A DNA stretch of 64,000 bases from Leucobacter komagatae (GCF_006716085.1 NZ_VFON01000001.1:1116001-1180000), one strand, 5' to 3'; numbered from the stretch's first letter, positions 34,531-43,291 are shown. Notes: generated from the letters alone by a model not told the origin. Translations and numbers: made by a program.

Positions 34531-35373
34531 CTAGCGTGGCGTCGCGACGCCCGCGCGAATACGCTCGACGGTCTCCGCTGGCGTCGTCCGCTCCCCCAGC
34601 CGGTTCGGCTTGCCGGCGCCGTGGTAGTCGCTCGCGCCGGTGACCGTGAGCCCGAGTTCGTCGGCGGCCTCGCGCAGGGGCGGCAGCCAGTCTTCGCGGT
34701 TCTCGGGGTGGTTGAGTTCGATTCCGCCGAGCCCGGCCCGGGCGAACGCCCGCACCGCGTCGACGGGGGTCGGCGTGCGCTGCCGCTCTGCGACGGGGTG
34801 CGCGAGCACTGGGAAACCGCCGGCTGCGCGGACGAGCCCGATCGCGTCGACGGTGTCGAGGGCGTACGTCGGCACGTAGTACTTCGACCGCGGGTGCAGC
34901 ACGTCGGCGAACGCGGCGCTCCGGTCGACGAAGTACCCCGCCGTCACGAGCGCGTCGGCGATGTGCGGGCGGCCCACGGTCGTCGCCTCAAACTCGCCGA
35001 CAACGTCGTCCCAGGTGAGCCGGTAGTCATGCGCGAGCAGCTCGACCATCTCGCGGGCGCGACCGAGGCGTGCCTCGCGCACCCGGGCGAGCGCGGCAAA
35101 CAGTTCACCGGCAGCCGGGTCGATCCCGTAGCCAAGCAGGTGCCGCGACTTCCAGTTGTACTTCGTCGTGATCTCGATGCCCGGCACGAAGTCGAGCCCG
35201 CCCTCGGCCGCCGCGGCCCGACCCTCATCCCACCCGTCGATCGTGTCGTGGTCGGTGAGCGAGAATCCGGCGAGCCCGAGCGCGGCAGCTTCGGCTGCGA
35301 TCTCCGCGGGCCTCGTCGTACCGTCGGAGATCAGGGAGTGCGTGTGCAGGTCGTAGCCCGCGCTACCAGTCAT
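34531..35373 (-). CDS. PHP-domain phosphoesterase
   Basis: A 280-residue PHP-domain protein. Metal ligands are seen in DLHTHSLISDG, LTDHDTIDGW, VPGIEITT and, near the end, TGASDYHGAGK. Members with this length include RNase AM / 3',5'-nucleoside bisphosphate phosphatase, which matures rRNA and degrades pAp. ATG at 35373 follows TAGACT by 6 nt (leaderless layout). Confidence 0.82.
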   Translation of the reverse strand: MTGSAGYDLHTHSLISDGTTRPAEIAAEAAALGLAGFSLTDHDTIDGWDEGRAAAAEGGLDFVPGIEITTKYNWKSRHLLGYGIDPAAGELFAALARVREARLGRAREMVELLAHDYRLTWDDVVGEFEATTVGRPHIADALVTAGYFVDRSAAFADVLHPRSKYYVPTYALDTVDAIGLVRAAGGFPVLAHPVAERQRTPTPVDAVRAFARAGLGGIELNHPENREDWLPPLREAADELGLTVTGASDYHGAGKPNRLGERTTPAETVERIRAGVATPR

Positions 35374-35417
35374 TCCCCCAGTCTACGAGGCATCGGGCAC
35401 GCGAACTGCCGCTGCGA

Positions 35418-36170
35418 CTACGGCGCCGTGTACCCGCCGTCGACGAGGTGGTAGCTGCCAGTGACGAACGAGGCGGCATCGCTCGCGAGAAACGCGACCA
35501 TGTGCGCGATCTCCTCGGCGCGACCCAGCCTCCCCATCGGGTGCTTCGCAATGAGCGCGGCCCGTGCCGCCTCGTCAGCGTTCTTCAGGAGCGGGGTGTC
35601 GACGTAGCCAGGGCCGACCGAGTTCACGCGGACGCCGAGCGCCGCGTTCTCAAGCGCCGCGGTCTTCGTGAGCCCGACGACTGCGTGCTTGCTCGCGACA
35701 TACGCCGGCGAACCCGCGCTGCCGACACTGCCGAGGATCGATGCGATGTTCACGATCGCCCCACCGCCGTGCTGTGCCATGTGCGCGACCTGGGCGCGCG
35801 TGCCGCGGAACACGGCCGAGAGGTTGATGTCGATAACGCGCTGCCAGTCGGCGTCGGAGTACGTGGCGGTCGCGCCGACCGCGCCGCCGATACCCGCGTT
35901 GTTCACTCCGATCTTCAGTGGCGCAAGCGCCTTGGCGGCACGCACCGTCTCGTCGATGACCTCGACCGCGCCCGCGTCGCCGATGACCGCGACGGCTTCG
36001 CCGCCCGCGCCCGTAATCTCGGCGACGACGGCTTCGGCCGCCGCCGCGTCAAGATCCTGCACGACGACCTTTGCCCCGTTCTCGGCGAGCAGCAGCGCGA
36101 CCGCCCGCCCGATCCCTGATCCTGCGCCCGTCACAATTGCCGAGCGATCTGCGACTTCGTACTGTGCCAT
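35418..36170 (-). CDS. Short-chain dehydrogenase/reductase
   Basis: A 250-residue classical SDR. NAD(P) site TGAGSGIGRAVA at residues 14-25, acidic VVQDLDA after strand 2 (favours NAD), NNAGIGG, active site YVASKHAV with Ser before it (NIASILGSVG), and PGYVDTPLL. Similar enzymes act on 3-hydroxyacyl or secondary alcohol substrates. ATG at 36170 has GGAGAGGA about 10 nt upstream. Confidence 0.82.
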   Translation of the reverse strand: MAQYEVADRSAIVTGAGSGIGRAVALLLAENGAKVVVQDLDAAAAEAVVAEITGAGGEAVAVIGDAGAVEVIDETVRAAKALAPLKIGVNNAGIGGAVGATATYSDADWQRVIDINLSAVFRGTRAQVAHMAQHGGGAIVNIASILGSVGSAGSPAYVASKHAVVGLTKTAALENAALGVRVNSVGPGYVDTPLLKNADEAARAALIAKHPMGRLGRAEEIAHMVAFLASDAASFVTGSYHLVDGGYTAP

Positions 36171-36283
36171 GAGCCAGTGTCCTCTCCAACGGAAATCGGC
36201 CCGGCCGGACGCGCGGGCCCGACCCCAACGCTACGCCCGTATCCGATGCGCGCGCACCCAGGCGAAAGTGGGAGGATGGAGGA

Positions 36284-37657
36284 ATGACCGAGAACACGAC
36301 CGCCACCCACGAGGCGGAGATCGACAATAGCAACCGGAGCACGACACCACAGTCGGACGCGTTCCTCACCTACATTTCCTCGAGCTGGGCCGACCGGGTC
36401 GACGAGCTCCCCGCCGAGCTGCCCGTCGCGAAGTTCGCTGCCGAGCGCCGGGCGAAGCTCGCCGCAGAGTTCCCCGGCAAGCGACTCGTCGTGGCGGCCG
36501 GTGCGCTCAAGCAGCGCTCGAACGACACGTTCTACCCGTACCGCCCGCACAGCGCGTTCGCGCACCTCACAGGGTGGGGCTCGGAGTCTGAGCCGGGCGC
36601 GATCCTCGTGATCGACGCGTCTGGCGAGACGACCCTCTACTTCCAGGAGCGCGCGGGCCGCGACTCCGACGAGTTCTTCGCGAACCCCGAGATCGGTGAG
36701 TTCTGGATCGGGCCGCGCCCGTCGCTCGCCCAGGTCGCATCGCTCCTCGGCGTGCAGACCGCGCACCTCGCGGAGTTCCAGGCGGCGGAGGGCGACCTCA
36801 CGCTCGACGACGCCGACTTCGGTCGCGCCACGAGCGAGCTGCGCCTCGTCAAGGACGCGTATGAGCTCACCGAGATGCAGGCCGCCGTTGACTCGACGCA
36901 GCGCGGCTTCAACGAGGTACTGGCGGCGCTCGGCGACGCGAGCGCTCACCCCCGCGGCGAGCGCGTCATCGAGGGCGTCTTCAACCACCGCGCCCGCCTC
37001 GACGGCAACGAGGTCGGCTACGAGACGATCGCCGCGGCGGGCGAGCACGCCTGCACGCTGCACTGGATCCGCAACGACGGCGCCGTGCGCGAGGGCGACC
37101 TGCTGCTCCTCGACGCAGGTGTCGAGCTCGACAGCCTCTACACCGCAGACATCACGCGCACCGTGCCGATCTCGGGCACGTTCACCGAGCCGCAGCGCAA
37201 GGTTTACGAAGCCGTGCTCGAAGCCGCTGACGCCGCCCGCGCGATCGTGAAGCCCGGCATCCGCTTCGGCGACGTGCACGACGCCGCGATGGCCGTCATC
37301 GAGCGCCACACCCGCGAGTGGGGCCTCCTCCCCGAGGCTGACGGCACCCCCTACCACCGCCGCTACATGGTGCACGGCACGAGCCACCACCTCGGCCTCG
37401 ACGTGCACGACTGCGCGCAGGCGCGCCGCGACATGTACCTTGACGGCATCCTTGAGCCGGGCATGGTCTTCACGATCGAGCCGGGCCTCTACTTCCAGCC
37501 CGACGACCTCACCGCACCCCCGGAGTTCCGTGGGATTGGCGTGCGCATCGAAGACGACATCGTCGTCACCGAGGACGGCTGCGTGAACCTCTCGGCGAAC
37601 ATCCCCCGCACGGCAGACGACGTTGAGGCGTGGGTGCAGGGCGCCCGCAAGGCGTAG
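36284..37657 (+). CDS. pepP: Xaa-Pro aminopeptidase (aminopeptidase P family)
   Basis: A 457-residue M24B metallopeptidase that removes the residue before proline. An N-terminal creatinase-like domain (residues ~45-210, including YRPHSAFAHLTGWGSESEP) precedes the pita-bread domain. The di-metal ligands are visible: LLLDAGVELDSLYTADITR, MVHGTSHHLGLDVHD, FTIEPGLYF and GVRIEDDIVV. ATG at 36284 has GGAGGATGGAGGA directly upstream. Convergent with the stress protein; a strong hairpin lies between. Confidence 0.9.
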   Translation: MTENTTATHEAEIDNSNRSTTPQSDAFLTYISSSWADRVDELPAELPVAKFAAERRAKLAAEFPGKRLVVAAGALKQRSNDTFYPYRPHSAFAHLTGWGSESEPGAILVIDASGETTLYFQERAGRDSDEFFANPEIGEFWIGPRPSLAQVASLLGVQTAHLAEFQAAEGDLTLDDADFGRATSELRLVKDAYELTEMQAAVDSTQRGFNEVLAALGDASAHPRGERVIEGVFNHRARLDGNEVGYETIAAAGEHACTLHWIRNDGAVREGDLLLLDAGVELDSLYTADITRTVPISGTFTEPQRKVYEAVLEAADAARAIVKPGIRFGDVHDAAMAVIERHTREWGLLPEADGTPYHRRYMVHGTSHHLGLDVHDCAQARRDMYLDGILEPGMVFTIEPGLYFQPDDLTAPPEFRGIGVRIEDDIVVTEDGCVNLSANIPRTADDVEAWVQGARKA

Positions 37658-37683
37658 CTTCTTCCCAGCGGCTTCCCCGCGCA

Positions 37684-37726
37684 CGAACGGGCCCCTCGAT
37701 CCTGGCGGATTCGAGGGGCCCGTTCG
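37684..37726. terminator. Bidirectional terminator after pepP
   Basis: A perfect 16-bp stem (37684-37699 with 37711-37726) with an 11-nt loop lies between convergent genes. Confidence 0.85.
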
Positions 37727-37765
37727 CGTTGCCAGCCGGCGGCCGGCGCGGCGGTTGCTGTGCTG

Positions 37766-38254
37766 CTACTCGCCGCCGAGCACCCGGCGCGCCTCGTGGA
37801 GCAACTCCGGCTCGGTGACGAGGTCGTACCGGGTCGCAACCATCTGCATGATCGACGAGAAGTCGCGCCGGTTGCGGTTCATCGCATACGAGAGCAGCCC
37901 AAACAGCATGCCGAAGCCCGCGCCGATGACGACGGCGGAGAGGAACACGCCGCCGATGCCCGCGTTGTCGGGCTGGAAGATGAAGAGCAGCAGGCCAAGA
38001 AAGAGACCGAGGTACGCGCCCGAGAGCGCGCCCATCCAGGCGACCTTGCCGTAGCTCAAGCGGCCCGTGACCCGCTCGACGCTGCGCAGGTCGTTGCCGA
38101 GGATCGAGACGCGCTGCACAGGGAACCCGCTCCGGGCGAGCACGTCAACGGCGTGCTTCGCGTCTTCGTAGCGGTCGTAGGTCGAGACGATCTCGCCCTT
38201 CGGGATCTCGGGCTGGATCGGCGCGCGCGAATTGGGGAAACCGGGGGTGCTCAT
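37766..38254 (-). CDS. General stress protein 17M-like membrane protein
   Basis: A 162-residue protein. The N-terminal part (IVSTYDRYEDAKHAVDVLARSGFPVQRVSILGNDL) is the GSP17M-type fold seen in heat/salt-stress proteins. Two hydrophobic helices follow (MGALSGAYLGLFLGLLLFIF and GVFLSAVVIGAGFGMLFGLL), so it is membrane-bound. Function unknown. It faces the mgtE-like gene divergently, as in mycobacteria. Confidence 0.8.
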   Translation of the reverse strand: MSTPGFPNSRAPIQPEIPKGEIVSTYDRYEDAKHAVDVLARSGFPVQRVSILGNDLRSVERVTGRLSYGKVAWMGALSGAYLGLFLGLLLFIFQPDNAGIGGVFLSAVVIGAGFGMLFGLLSYAMNRNRRDFSSIMQMVATRYDLVTEPELLHEARRVLGGE

Positions 38255-38408
38255 GGCTAGATTCTGGCACAGGCGCCGCAAAGATGCGCGGTGAACTTCG
38301 CGATGGGCCCCTGGGCGGCCGGGCGGGTGGGCGTCGGCGCAACCGCCCCGCGGGCGTGTCACGCGGCTTCTCCAGCCGATTCGCCCGCGCTGGCGGTACC
38401 TTAGAGTC

Positions 38409-39668
38409 GTGAGTAGTTCGCGGGTGTTTGTCGGCCGCCTTGCCGGTCGGGGCGTGTTCGATCCTGTTGGAGACCAGATCGGTAAGGTTCGCGATGTCCT
38501 CATCGTGTACCGCGCCACTGCGGCGCCCAGGGTCGTCGGCCTCATCGTCGAGATCCCTGGCAAGCGCCGGGTCTTTGTGCCCATCAGCCGTGTCACCTCG
38601 ATCGCTTCGGGTCAGGTCATCACGACGGGCCTCATCAACATTCGCCGGTTCGAGCAGCGGCGCGGTGAGACCCGCATGATCGCCGAGATGATCGGGATGC
38701 GCGTCGACGTCGCGTCAGACTCAGGGGCAGCGCCCGTGCGGGCGACCGTCGAGGACGCCGCGATCGAGCGCACCCGCGCGGGTGAGTGGGTCGTGTCAGA
38801 GCTCTTCGTGCGCAGCCCCAAGGCGGGCGGGGGCTTCGGTCGCGGGCCGGCGCGCACCGTCCGCTGGTCGCAGGTCGAGCGCCCGAGCGAGGACGCGGGG
38901 CCGCAGTCGGCCGAGCTCCTCGTGCAAACGCTCGTCGATTTAAAGCCCGCCGACCTCGCGACGACGCTCCTTGAGCTGCCGCAGGCGCGCATGGCGCCAG
39001 TGCTCGAAGAGCTCGCCGATGACAGGGTCGCAGACGCGCTGGAGGAGATGAGCGAGACCGACCAGATCGCGATCCTCGCCCTGATCCCTTCTGGCCGAAC
39101 CGCCGATGTGCTCGATCGCATGGAGCCCGACGACGCAGCCGACCTCATCTCGGCGCTGCCCGCCGCGCAGGGCGCCGAACTGCTCGACCTCATGGAGCCC
39201 GAGGAGGCGGAAGACGTTCGCCGCCTGCTGGAGTACGAGTTCGATACGGCCGGCGGCCTCATGAGCCCCACGCCGATCGTGCTCGCCGCCGAGTCGAGCG
39301 TTGCGGAGGGGCTGGCGATGATCCGCCGCGCCGAGATCCCTCCCGCGATGGCCTCCGCCGTCTACGTGACGCACCCGCCATACGAGACGCCAAGCGGCGA
39401 GTACCTCGGGATGGTCCACTTCCAGCGCATGCTGCGCTTCCCGCCGCACGAGCGCCTGAGCGCACTGCTCGACGCCGAGATCGAAGCCGTCCCCGTCACG
39501 GCGAGCGCCGCAGAGGTGTCGCGCAGGCTCGCGAGCTACGATCTCGTCGCGCTTCCCGTCGTCGATGACCAAGATCGGCTCGTTGGCGTTGTCACGGTCG
39601 ACGACGTACTCGACCACCTGCTGCCTGACGACTGGCGGCACGCTGACGACGAGGAGGGGCGCACATGA
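38409..39668 (+). CDS. MgtE-like cytosolic-domain protein with PRC-barrel
   Basis: A 419-residue protein with the regulatory parts of MgtE but no transmembrane channel. Residues ~1-85 form a PRC-barrel (VFVGRLAGRGVFDPVGDQIG), ~155-265 are the MgtE N-domain helical repeats (LLELPQARMAPVLEELADD, LIPSGRTADVLDRMEPDDAADLIS), and ~285-405 are two CBS domains ending LVGVVTVDDVLDHLLP. It probably senses or binds Mg2+ or a nucleotide rather than transporting. GTG at 38409 follows TACCTT by 6 nt (leaderless layout). The stop overlaps the DUF1003 start (ATGA). Confidence 0.85.
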   Translation: MSSSRVFVGRLAGRGVFDPVGDQIGKVRDVLIVYRATAAPRVVGLIVEIPGKRRVFVPISRVTSIASGQVITTGLINIRRFEQRRGETRMIAEMIGMRVDVASDSGAAPVRATVEDAAIERTRAGEWVVSELFVRSPKAGGGFGRGPARTVRWSQVERPSEDAGPQSAELLVQTLVDLKPADLATTLLELPQARMAPVLEELADDRVADALEEMSETDQIAILALIPSGRTADVLDRMEPDDAADLISALPAAQGAELLDLMEPEEAEDVRRLLEYEFDTAGGLMSPTPIVLAAESSVAEGLAMIRRAEIPPAMASAVYVTHPPYETPSGEYLGMVHFQRMLRFPPHERLSALLDAEIEAVPVTASAAEVSRRLASYDLVALPVVDDQDRLVGVVTVDDVLDHLLPDDWRHADDEEGRT

Positions 39669-40231
39669 GCCCCGGCAGGCGCCGCCCCGACCTCGCAGCG
39701 CCCAGGGCCGGCAGGGCCGCGCGTGGACCCGCGGGCACTCGAATTGACGGCAACGAGCGCTTCGGCCGGTGGACCGAGGGCATCGCCCGCGGCATGGGCA
39801 CCCCGTGGTTCTTGCTCGCCCTCACGCTGTTCTGCGTGCTCTGGCTCGCGTGGAACACGCTCGCGCCGAAAGAGCTCCGCTTCGACTCGCCGTCGCTCGG
39901 CTTCACTGCACTCACGCTGATCCTGTCGCTCCAGGCGTCGTACGCGGCCCCGATGATCCTGCTCGCGCAGAATCGACAGGACGACCGCGATCGGGTGCAG
40001 ATCGAGCAGGATCGAAAGCAGGCGGAACGCAACCTCGCCGACACCGAGTTCCTCGCCCGTGAGGTTGTCGCGCTGCGACTCTCGATCAAGGATCTGCCCG
40101 ACCGTGAGTTCCTGCGACAGGAGTTGCGGGCGCTCCTCGCAGAGCTTGAGCAGCAGGACGCTAACGAGCCGGAGGCCAGCGAGCCGGACGCCAACACGCC
40201 AGACGAAGGGAATGTGGTACGCAGTGAGTAG
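39665..40231 (+). CDS. DUF1003 membrane protein
   Basis: A 188-residue DUF1003 protein. It has a basic N-terminus, then GMGTPWFLLALTLFCVLWLAWN and SLGFTALTLILSLQASYAAPMILLAQNRQDDRDR, the family signature of two helices followed by NRQ-D-R, and a C-terminal coiled coil rich in Glu/Arg. Role unknown; its partnership with the MgtE-like gene and mrp is conserved in actinobacteria. Its end overlaps the mrp start by 8 bp. Confidence 0.88.
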   Translation: MSPGRRRPDLAAPRAGRAARGPAGTRIDGNERFGRWTEGIARGMGTPWFLLALTLFCVLWLAWNTLAPKELRFDSPSLGFTALTLILSLQASYAAPMILLAQNRQDDRDRVQIEQDRKQAERNLADTEFLAREVVALRLSIKDLPDREFLRQELRALLAELEQQDANEPEASEPDANTPDEGNVVRSE

Positions 40232-41393
40232 CGAGCAGCGCAGCGAGGTTGAACAGCGGCTCTGGGACGCGCTCGCGCGGGTCAACGACCCCGAGATCCA
40301 CAGGCCGATCACCGAGCTCGGCATGGTCGGCACGCTCGCGGTCGACGCGGCAGGGGCGGCTGACGTGCCGCTCAAGCTCACGATCGCAGGTTGCCCGGCC
40401 GCGCAGCGGATCGAACGGGAGGTACGAGAGGCAACCCTCGGCACCCCGGGCGTCACCGACGCGCGCGTCGACGTCAGCGTCATGAACCCGGCCGAGCGCC
40501 AGGCGTTTGTTGAGACCGTCCGCGGCCCCGCGCGGCCCGTGCAGTTCGGCCCCGACTCGCTCACCCGCGTCATCGCCGTCACGAGCGGCAAGGGTGGCGT
40601 TGGCAAGTCGTCGCTGACCGCATCGCTCGCCGTCGCCCTCGCCCAGCAGGGCCTCTCCGTCGGGCTTGTCGACGCTGACGTGTTCGGCTTCTCAATCCCC
40701 GGCATCCTCGGGCTCAGCCGAGACGGTGTCACAGAGCAGCCGACGCGGGTCGGCGAAATGATCCTGCCCCCGGAGACCCACGGGGTGAAGGTCATCTCGA
40801 TCGGCATGTTCCTTGGCGACGCAGACCCGCGGTCGACCGCGGTGTCGTGGCGCGGCCCCATGCTGCACCGCACCATCGAGCAGTTTCTGCGCGACGTGTG
40901 GTTTGGCGACCTCGACGTGCTGCTCCTCGATCTGCCACCGGGGACGGGCGACGTCGCGATCAGCGTCGGTCAGCTGCTCCCCCAGGCCGAGGTGCTCGTC
41001 GTGACGACCCCGCAGGAGGCCGCGGCCGACGTCGCAGTGCGCAGCGCGCTCGTCGCCCGGCAGACCGGCCAGCGCGTCATCGGCGTCATCGAGAACATGG
41101 CGGGGCTCGCGCAGCCCGACGGCACCGTCCTCGAGCTGTTCGGCACGGGCGGCGGGGCGGCGGTCGTCGACCGCCTGAACTCGTCGGAGAGCGCGGAAGG
41201 TCAGCAGCCGGTGCGGCTGCTCGGAAGCGTGCCGCTCAGCCCGGACTTCCGGGAGGGTGGCGACACGGGATCCCCCGCGGTGCTCGCGCGCCCCGACGAC
41301 CCGGCGGCCGCGGCGGTCATCCGCATCGCTCAACAGCTCGCTGCCCAGGGCCGCGGCCTCGCCGGTCGCTCGCTCGGCGTCACGCCGCGCTAG
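40224..41393 (+). CDS. mrp: Mrp/NBP35-type iron-sulfur cluster carrier ATPase
   Basis: A 389-residue protein with an N-terminal MIP18/DUF59 domain (ALARVNDPEIHRPITELGMV, then IAGCPAAQRIEREV) and a deviant Walker A P-loop SGKGGVGKSSL near residue 118. Other family marks: VDADVFGFSIPGILG, WRGPMLH, LDLPPGTGDVA and IGVIENMAG. It likely binds and transfers Fe-S clusters; the C-terminal CxxC seen in some homologues is absent here. GTG at 40224 was chosen to match homologue starts; ATG at 40212 would add four residues. Confidence 0.88.
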   Translation: MSSEQRSEVEQRLWDALARVNDPEIHRPITELGMVGTLAVDAAGAADVPLKLTIAGCPAAQRIEREVREATLGTPGVTDARVDVSVMNPAERQAFVETVRGPARPVQFGPDSLTRVIAVTSGKGGVGKSSLTASLAVALAQQGLSVGLVDADVFGFSIPGILGLSRDGVTEQPTRVGEMILPPETHGVKVISIGMFLGDADPRSTAVSWRGPMLHRTIEQFLRDVWFGDLDVLLLDLPPGTGDVAISVGQLLPQAEVLVVTTPQEAAADVAVRSALVARQTGQRVIGVIENMAGLAQPDGTVLELFGTGGGAAVVDRLNSSESAEGQQPVRLLGSVPLSPDFREGGDTGSPAVLARPDDPAAAAVIRIAQQLAAQGRGLAGRSLGVTPR

Positions 41394-41452
41394 GGGCGCT
41401 GGTGGTCTCGGTCTAGATTGCTGGCTGGGTGGCTGGTGGGACCGGCTTCTCG

Positions 41453-41830
41453 CTAGGTTGCCTCGTCGTCAAACCTGACGGTGACCGCCCCATCCGCTGA
41501 AACGCCCTGCCGGGCTCTGCGCGCGGCGGCCAGCTCCTCGAGGCGTTCGCGTCGCTCGCTCTGACGCGCCTCACGCTCGTCCTCGACGAGCGCGTCACGG
41601 ATGATGCGCCGCGGGTCATACTGCCTCGGGTCGAGCTGCTTCCAGTCGACGTCCTCGAATTCGGGGCCCATCTCGTCCTTCAGGCGATCTTTCGCGCCGT
41701 CGGCCGCGCGCTTCACGGAGCGCACGAAGTCGCTCAGCTTCTTCGCGTATTCGGGCAGGCGGGTCGGGCCGATGACGAACATCGCGATCACCAGGATGAT
41801 GAGGATCTTCTCAAAGCTCAGGCCGCCCAT
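41453..41830 (-). CDS. tatB: Sec-independent translocase protein TatB
   Basis: A 125-residue single-helix protein. MGGLSFEKILIILVIAMFVIGPTRLPEYAKKL is the TatB membrane helix, GP hinge and amphipathic helix, followed by the charged tail with EFEDVDWKQLDPRQYDPRRIIRDAL typical of actinobacterial TatB. It works with TatA and TatC to export folded twin-arginine proteins. ATG at 41830 follows TACGAT by 6 nt (leaderless layout). The mrp-tatB-methyltransferase order is also found in mycobacteria. Confidence 0.9.
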   Translation of the reverse strand: MGGLSFEKILIILVIAMFVIGPTRLPEYAKKLSDFVRSVKRAADGAKDRLKDEMGPEFEDVDWKQLDPRQYDPRRIIRDALVEDEREARQSERRERLEELAAARRARQGVSADGAVTVRFDDEAT

Positions 41831-42000
41831 TCCATCATCGTACCGAGTAGGTCTGGGGTATTTCGACTTGCGGGGGCTGGGACGCGCCCTCACAGGCTCA
41901 GACCCGGCCCTTAAGCGGGGCGATCACGGCGAGCCAGCACCCGATTTTGGGCCGCCAGCCCTATCATGAACAGGCATAACGACGGAGGACAGAGGAACAC

Positions 42001-42633
42001 GTGAGCAAGCTCGAGCGCAACTGGCAGTACACGGAGCAGTATCCGAGTGAGACTGACACGCTCGTGCGTGCCCGGCGGGTGTCGCTCGAACTCGGCATCG
42101 AGCCCGTTTCCCGTGCCGTCTCGGCAGAACTTTCGGCGCTGGCCGTGCTCTCGGGTGCCCGCGCGATCTGCGAGATCGGCACCGGGGTTGGCGTGAGTGG
42201 CCTGTCGCTGCTGCGCCACCGACCCGACGCGATTCTCACGTCGATCGAGATTGAACCTGAGCACCTCCGCGAGGCTCGGTCATTGTTCTCAGAGGCCGGG
42301 ATCCCTGCCTCGCGCGCCCGCCTCGTCGAGGGAGACGCGCGGCACGTCATGCCCCGCCTGAACCTCGCCGCCTACGACATCGTGTTGCTCGACGCTGAGC
42401 AGTCGCAGCTTCTGGAGTACTTCGAGCACGCGCTCGGAATTGTGCGCCCCGGCGGTGCGATCGTCGTGCCGAGCGCGCTGGCGCACGGCCGTGTTGCAGA
42501 CCCGGCAGCCCGCGACGAGTCAACCCAGGCGCTCCGCGACCTGCTGGCTGTCGTGGCTGAGTCTGACGCGATCGCCGCCTCACTCACTCCGACCGGTGAT
42601 GGGCTGCTGACCGTAGTGAAGCTCGACGGCTGA
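42001..42633 (+). CDS. O-methyltransferase, class I SAM-dependent
   Basis: A 210-residue member of the bacterial O-methyltransferase family (COG4122). SAM-binding motif ICEIGTGVGVSGLSLL near residue 57, acidic ILTSIEIEPEHL after strand 2, EGDARHVMPRL and YDIVLLDAEQSQLLEYFE for the metal site. Small phenolic or catechol-like substrates are typical but not known here. Start GTG at 42001 is preceded by GGAGGACAGAGGA. Confidence 0.85.
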   Translation: MSKLERNWQYTEQYPSETDTLVRARRVSLELGIEPVSRAVSAELSALAVLSGARAICEIGTGVGVSGLSLLRHRPDAILTSIEIEPEHLREARSLFSEAGIPASRARLVEGDARHVMPRLNLAAYDIVLLDAEQSQLLEYFEHALGIVRPGGAIVVPSALAHGRVADPAARDESTQALRDLLAVVAESDAIAASLTPTGDGLLTVVKLDG

Positions 42634-42667
42634 GCTGGCTGGGTACTTCTTGCTGCCGGCACCCCGG

Positions 42668-42740
42668 CCCAGCACCCAGCACCCAGCACCCAGCACCCAG
42701 CACCCAGCACCCAGCACCCAGCACCCAGCACCCAGCACAG
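42668..42740. repeat. 7-bp tandem repeat (AGCACCC)
   Basis: Nine full copies of the heptamer plus partial ends, uninterrupted. Because seven is not a multiple of three, any reading through it yields a repetitive artefact in all frames; no gene is inferred. Confidence 0.95.
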
Positions 42741-42743
42741 GAT

Positions 42744-42942
42744 ATGTGTTCTGCATTCCCTCTGCCCTGTCGACGCCGTCACGCAATAGGATCTGCAGAT
42801 CCCAGGGCTTGCGGTCGAAGCGTGGTGCTGCTGGGGCATCGCGACCCGAGCCTTGCCTCCGGCCCCGCAGCGCAAGGCATGTGTTCTGCACTTCCAATGC
42901 TCTGCCGCCGGTGTTAGGGCAATAGGATCTGCAGATCCCAGG
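42744..42942. repeat. Two diverged copies of a ~64-bp element, 135 bp apart
   Basis: Each copy begins ATGTGTTCTGCA (42744, 42879) and ends with GCAATAGGATCTGCAGATCC and AGG (42783-42806, 42919-42942), while the middle differs. The end contains the perfect 14-bp palindrome GGATCTGCAGATCC. The conserved ends with variable middle suggest selection on the ends. Confidence 0.8.
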
Positions 42943-43021
42943 TCTAACGGTCAACGAGCGCACAGCGCGGGTGAGGTGCGGGCACACCACACCCCAAGGC
43001 CCAGCCCGACCCAGTACCATC

Positions 43022-43056
43022 CCCAGCCCAGCCCAGCCCAGCCCAGCCCAGCCCAG
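43022..43056. repeat. 5-bp tandem repeat (CCCAG)
   Basis: Seven perfect copies. With the heptamer repeat and the duplicated element it fills most of the 487-bp gap 42634-43120, where no gene was recognised. Confidence 0.95.
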
Positions 43057-43069
43057 CACCAGTCCAGGC

Positions 43070-43101
43070 ACAAAAAATGAGGGCCCCGAGGGGCCCTCAT
43101 T
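43070..43101 (-). terminator. Rho-independent terminator of the DUF3117 gene
   Basis: A perfect 12-bp stem (43076-43087 with 43090-43101) is followed on the minus strand by TTTTTTG. It ends 20 bp past the DUF3117 stop. Confidence 0.9.
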
Positions 43102-43120
43102 CTGCGCGTGTGCGTGGCTG

Positions 43121-43291
43121 CTAGTCGCCGAGCACGCCCGCAAGCACATCGCGAAGCTCGGCGGCCTCTTCGTCATTGACTGACACCACCAGACGGCCAC
43201 CGCCCTCAAGGGGAACACGCACCACGATAACGCGGCTCTCGCGAACCGCTTCCATTGGCCCGTCTCCGGTCCTTGGTTTCATTGCCGCCAT
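43121..43291 (-). CDS. DUF3117 domain-containing protein
   Basis: A 56-residue protein, nearly identical in pattern to the actinobacterial DUF3117 family: MAAMKPRTGDGPMEAV, VPLEGGGRLVVSVNDEEA and a helical tail. Function unknown. ATG at 43291 has AGGAGG 4 nt upstream. Confidence 0.9.
   Translation of the reverse strand: MAAMKPRTGDGPMEAVRESRVIVVRVPLEGGGRLVVSVNDEEAAELRDVLAGVLGD

Noticed and set aside
42668..43056. Possible CRISPR array
   Set aside because: Repeats of 5-7 bp without spacers, and no cas genes.
42580..43218. Open frame through the tandem-repeat gap, giving a GAGCWVL repeat protein
   Set aside because: It exists only because the heptamer repeat has no stops; no start signal and no homology.
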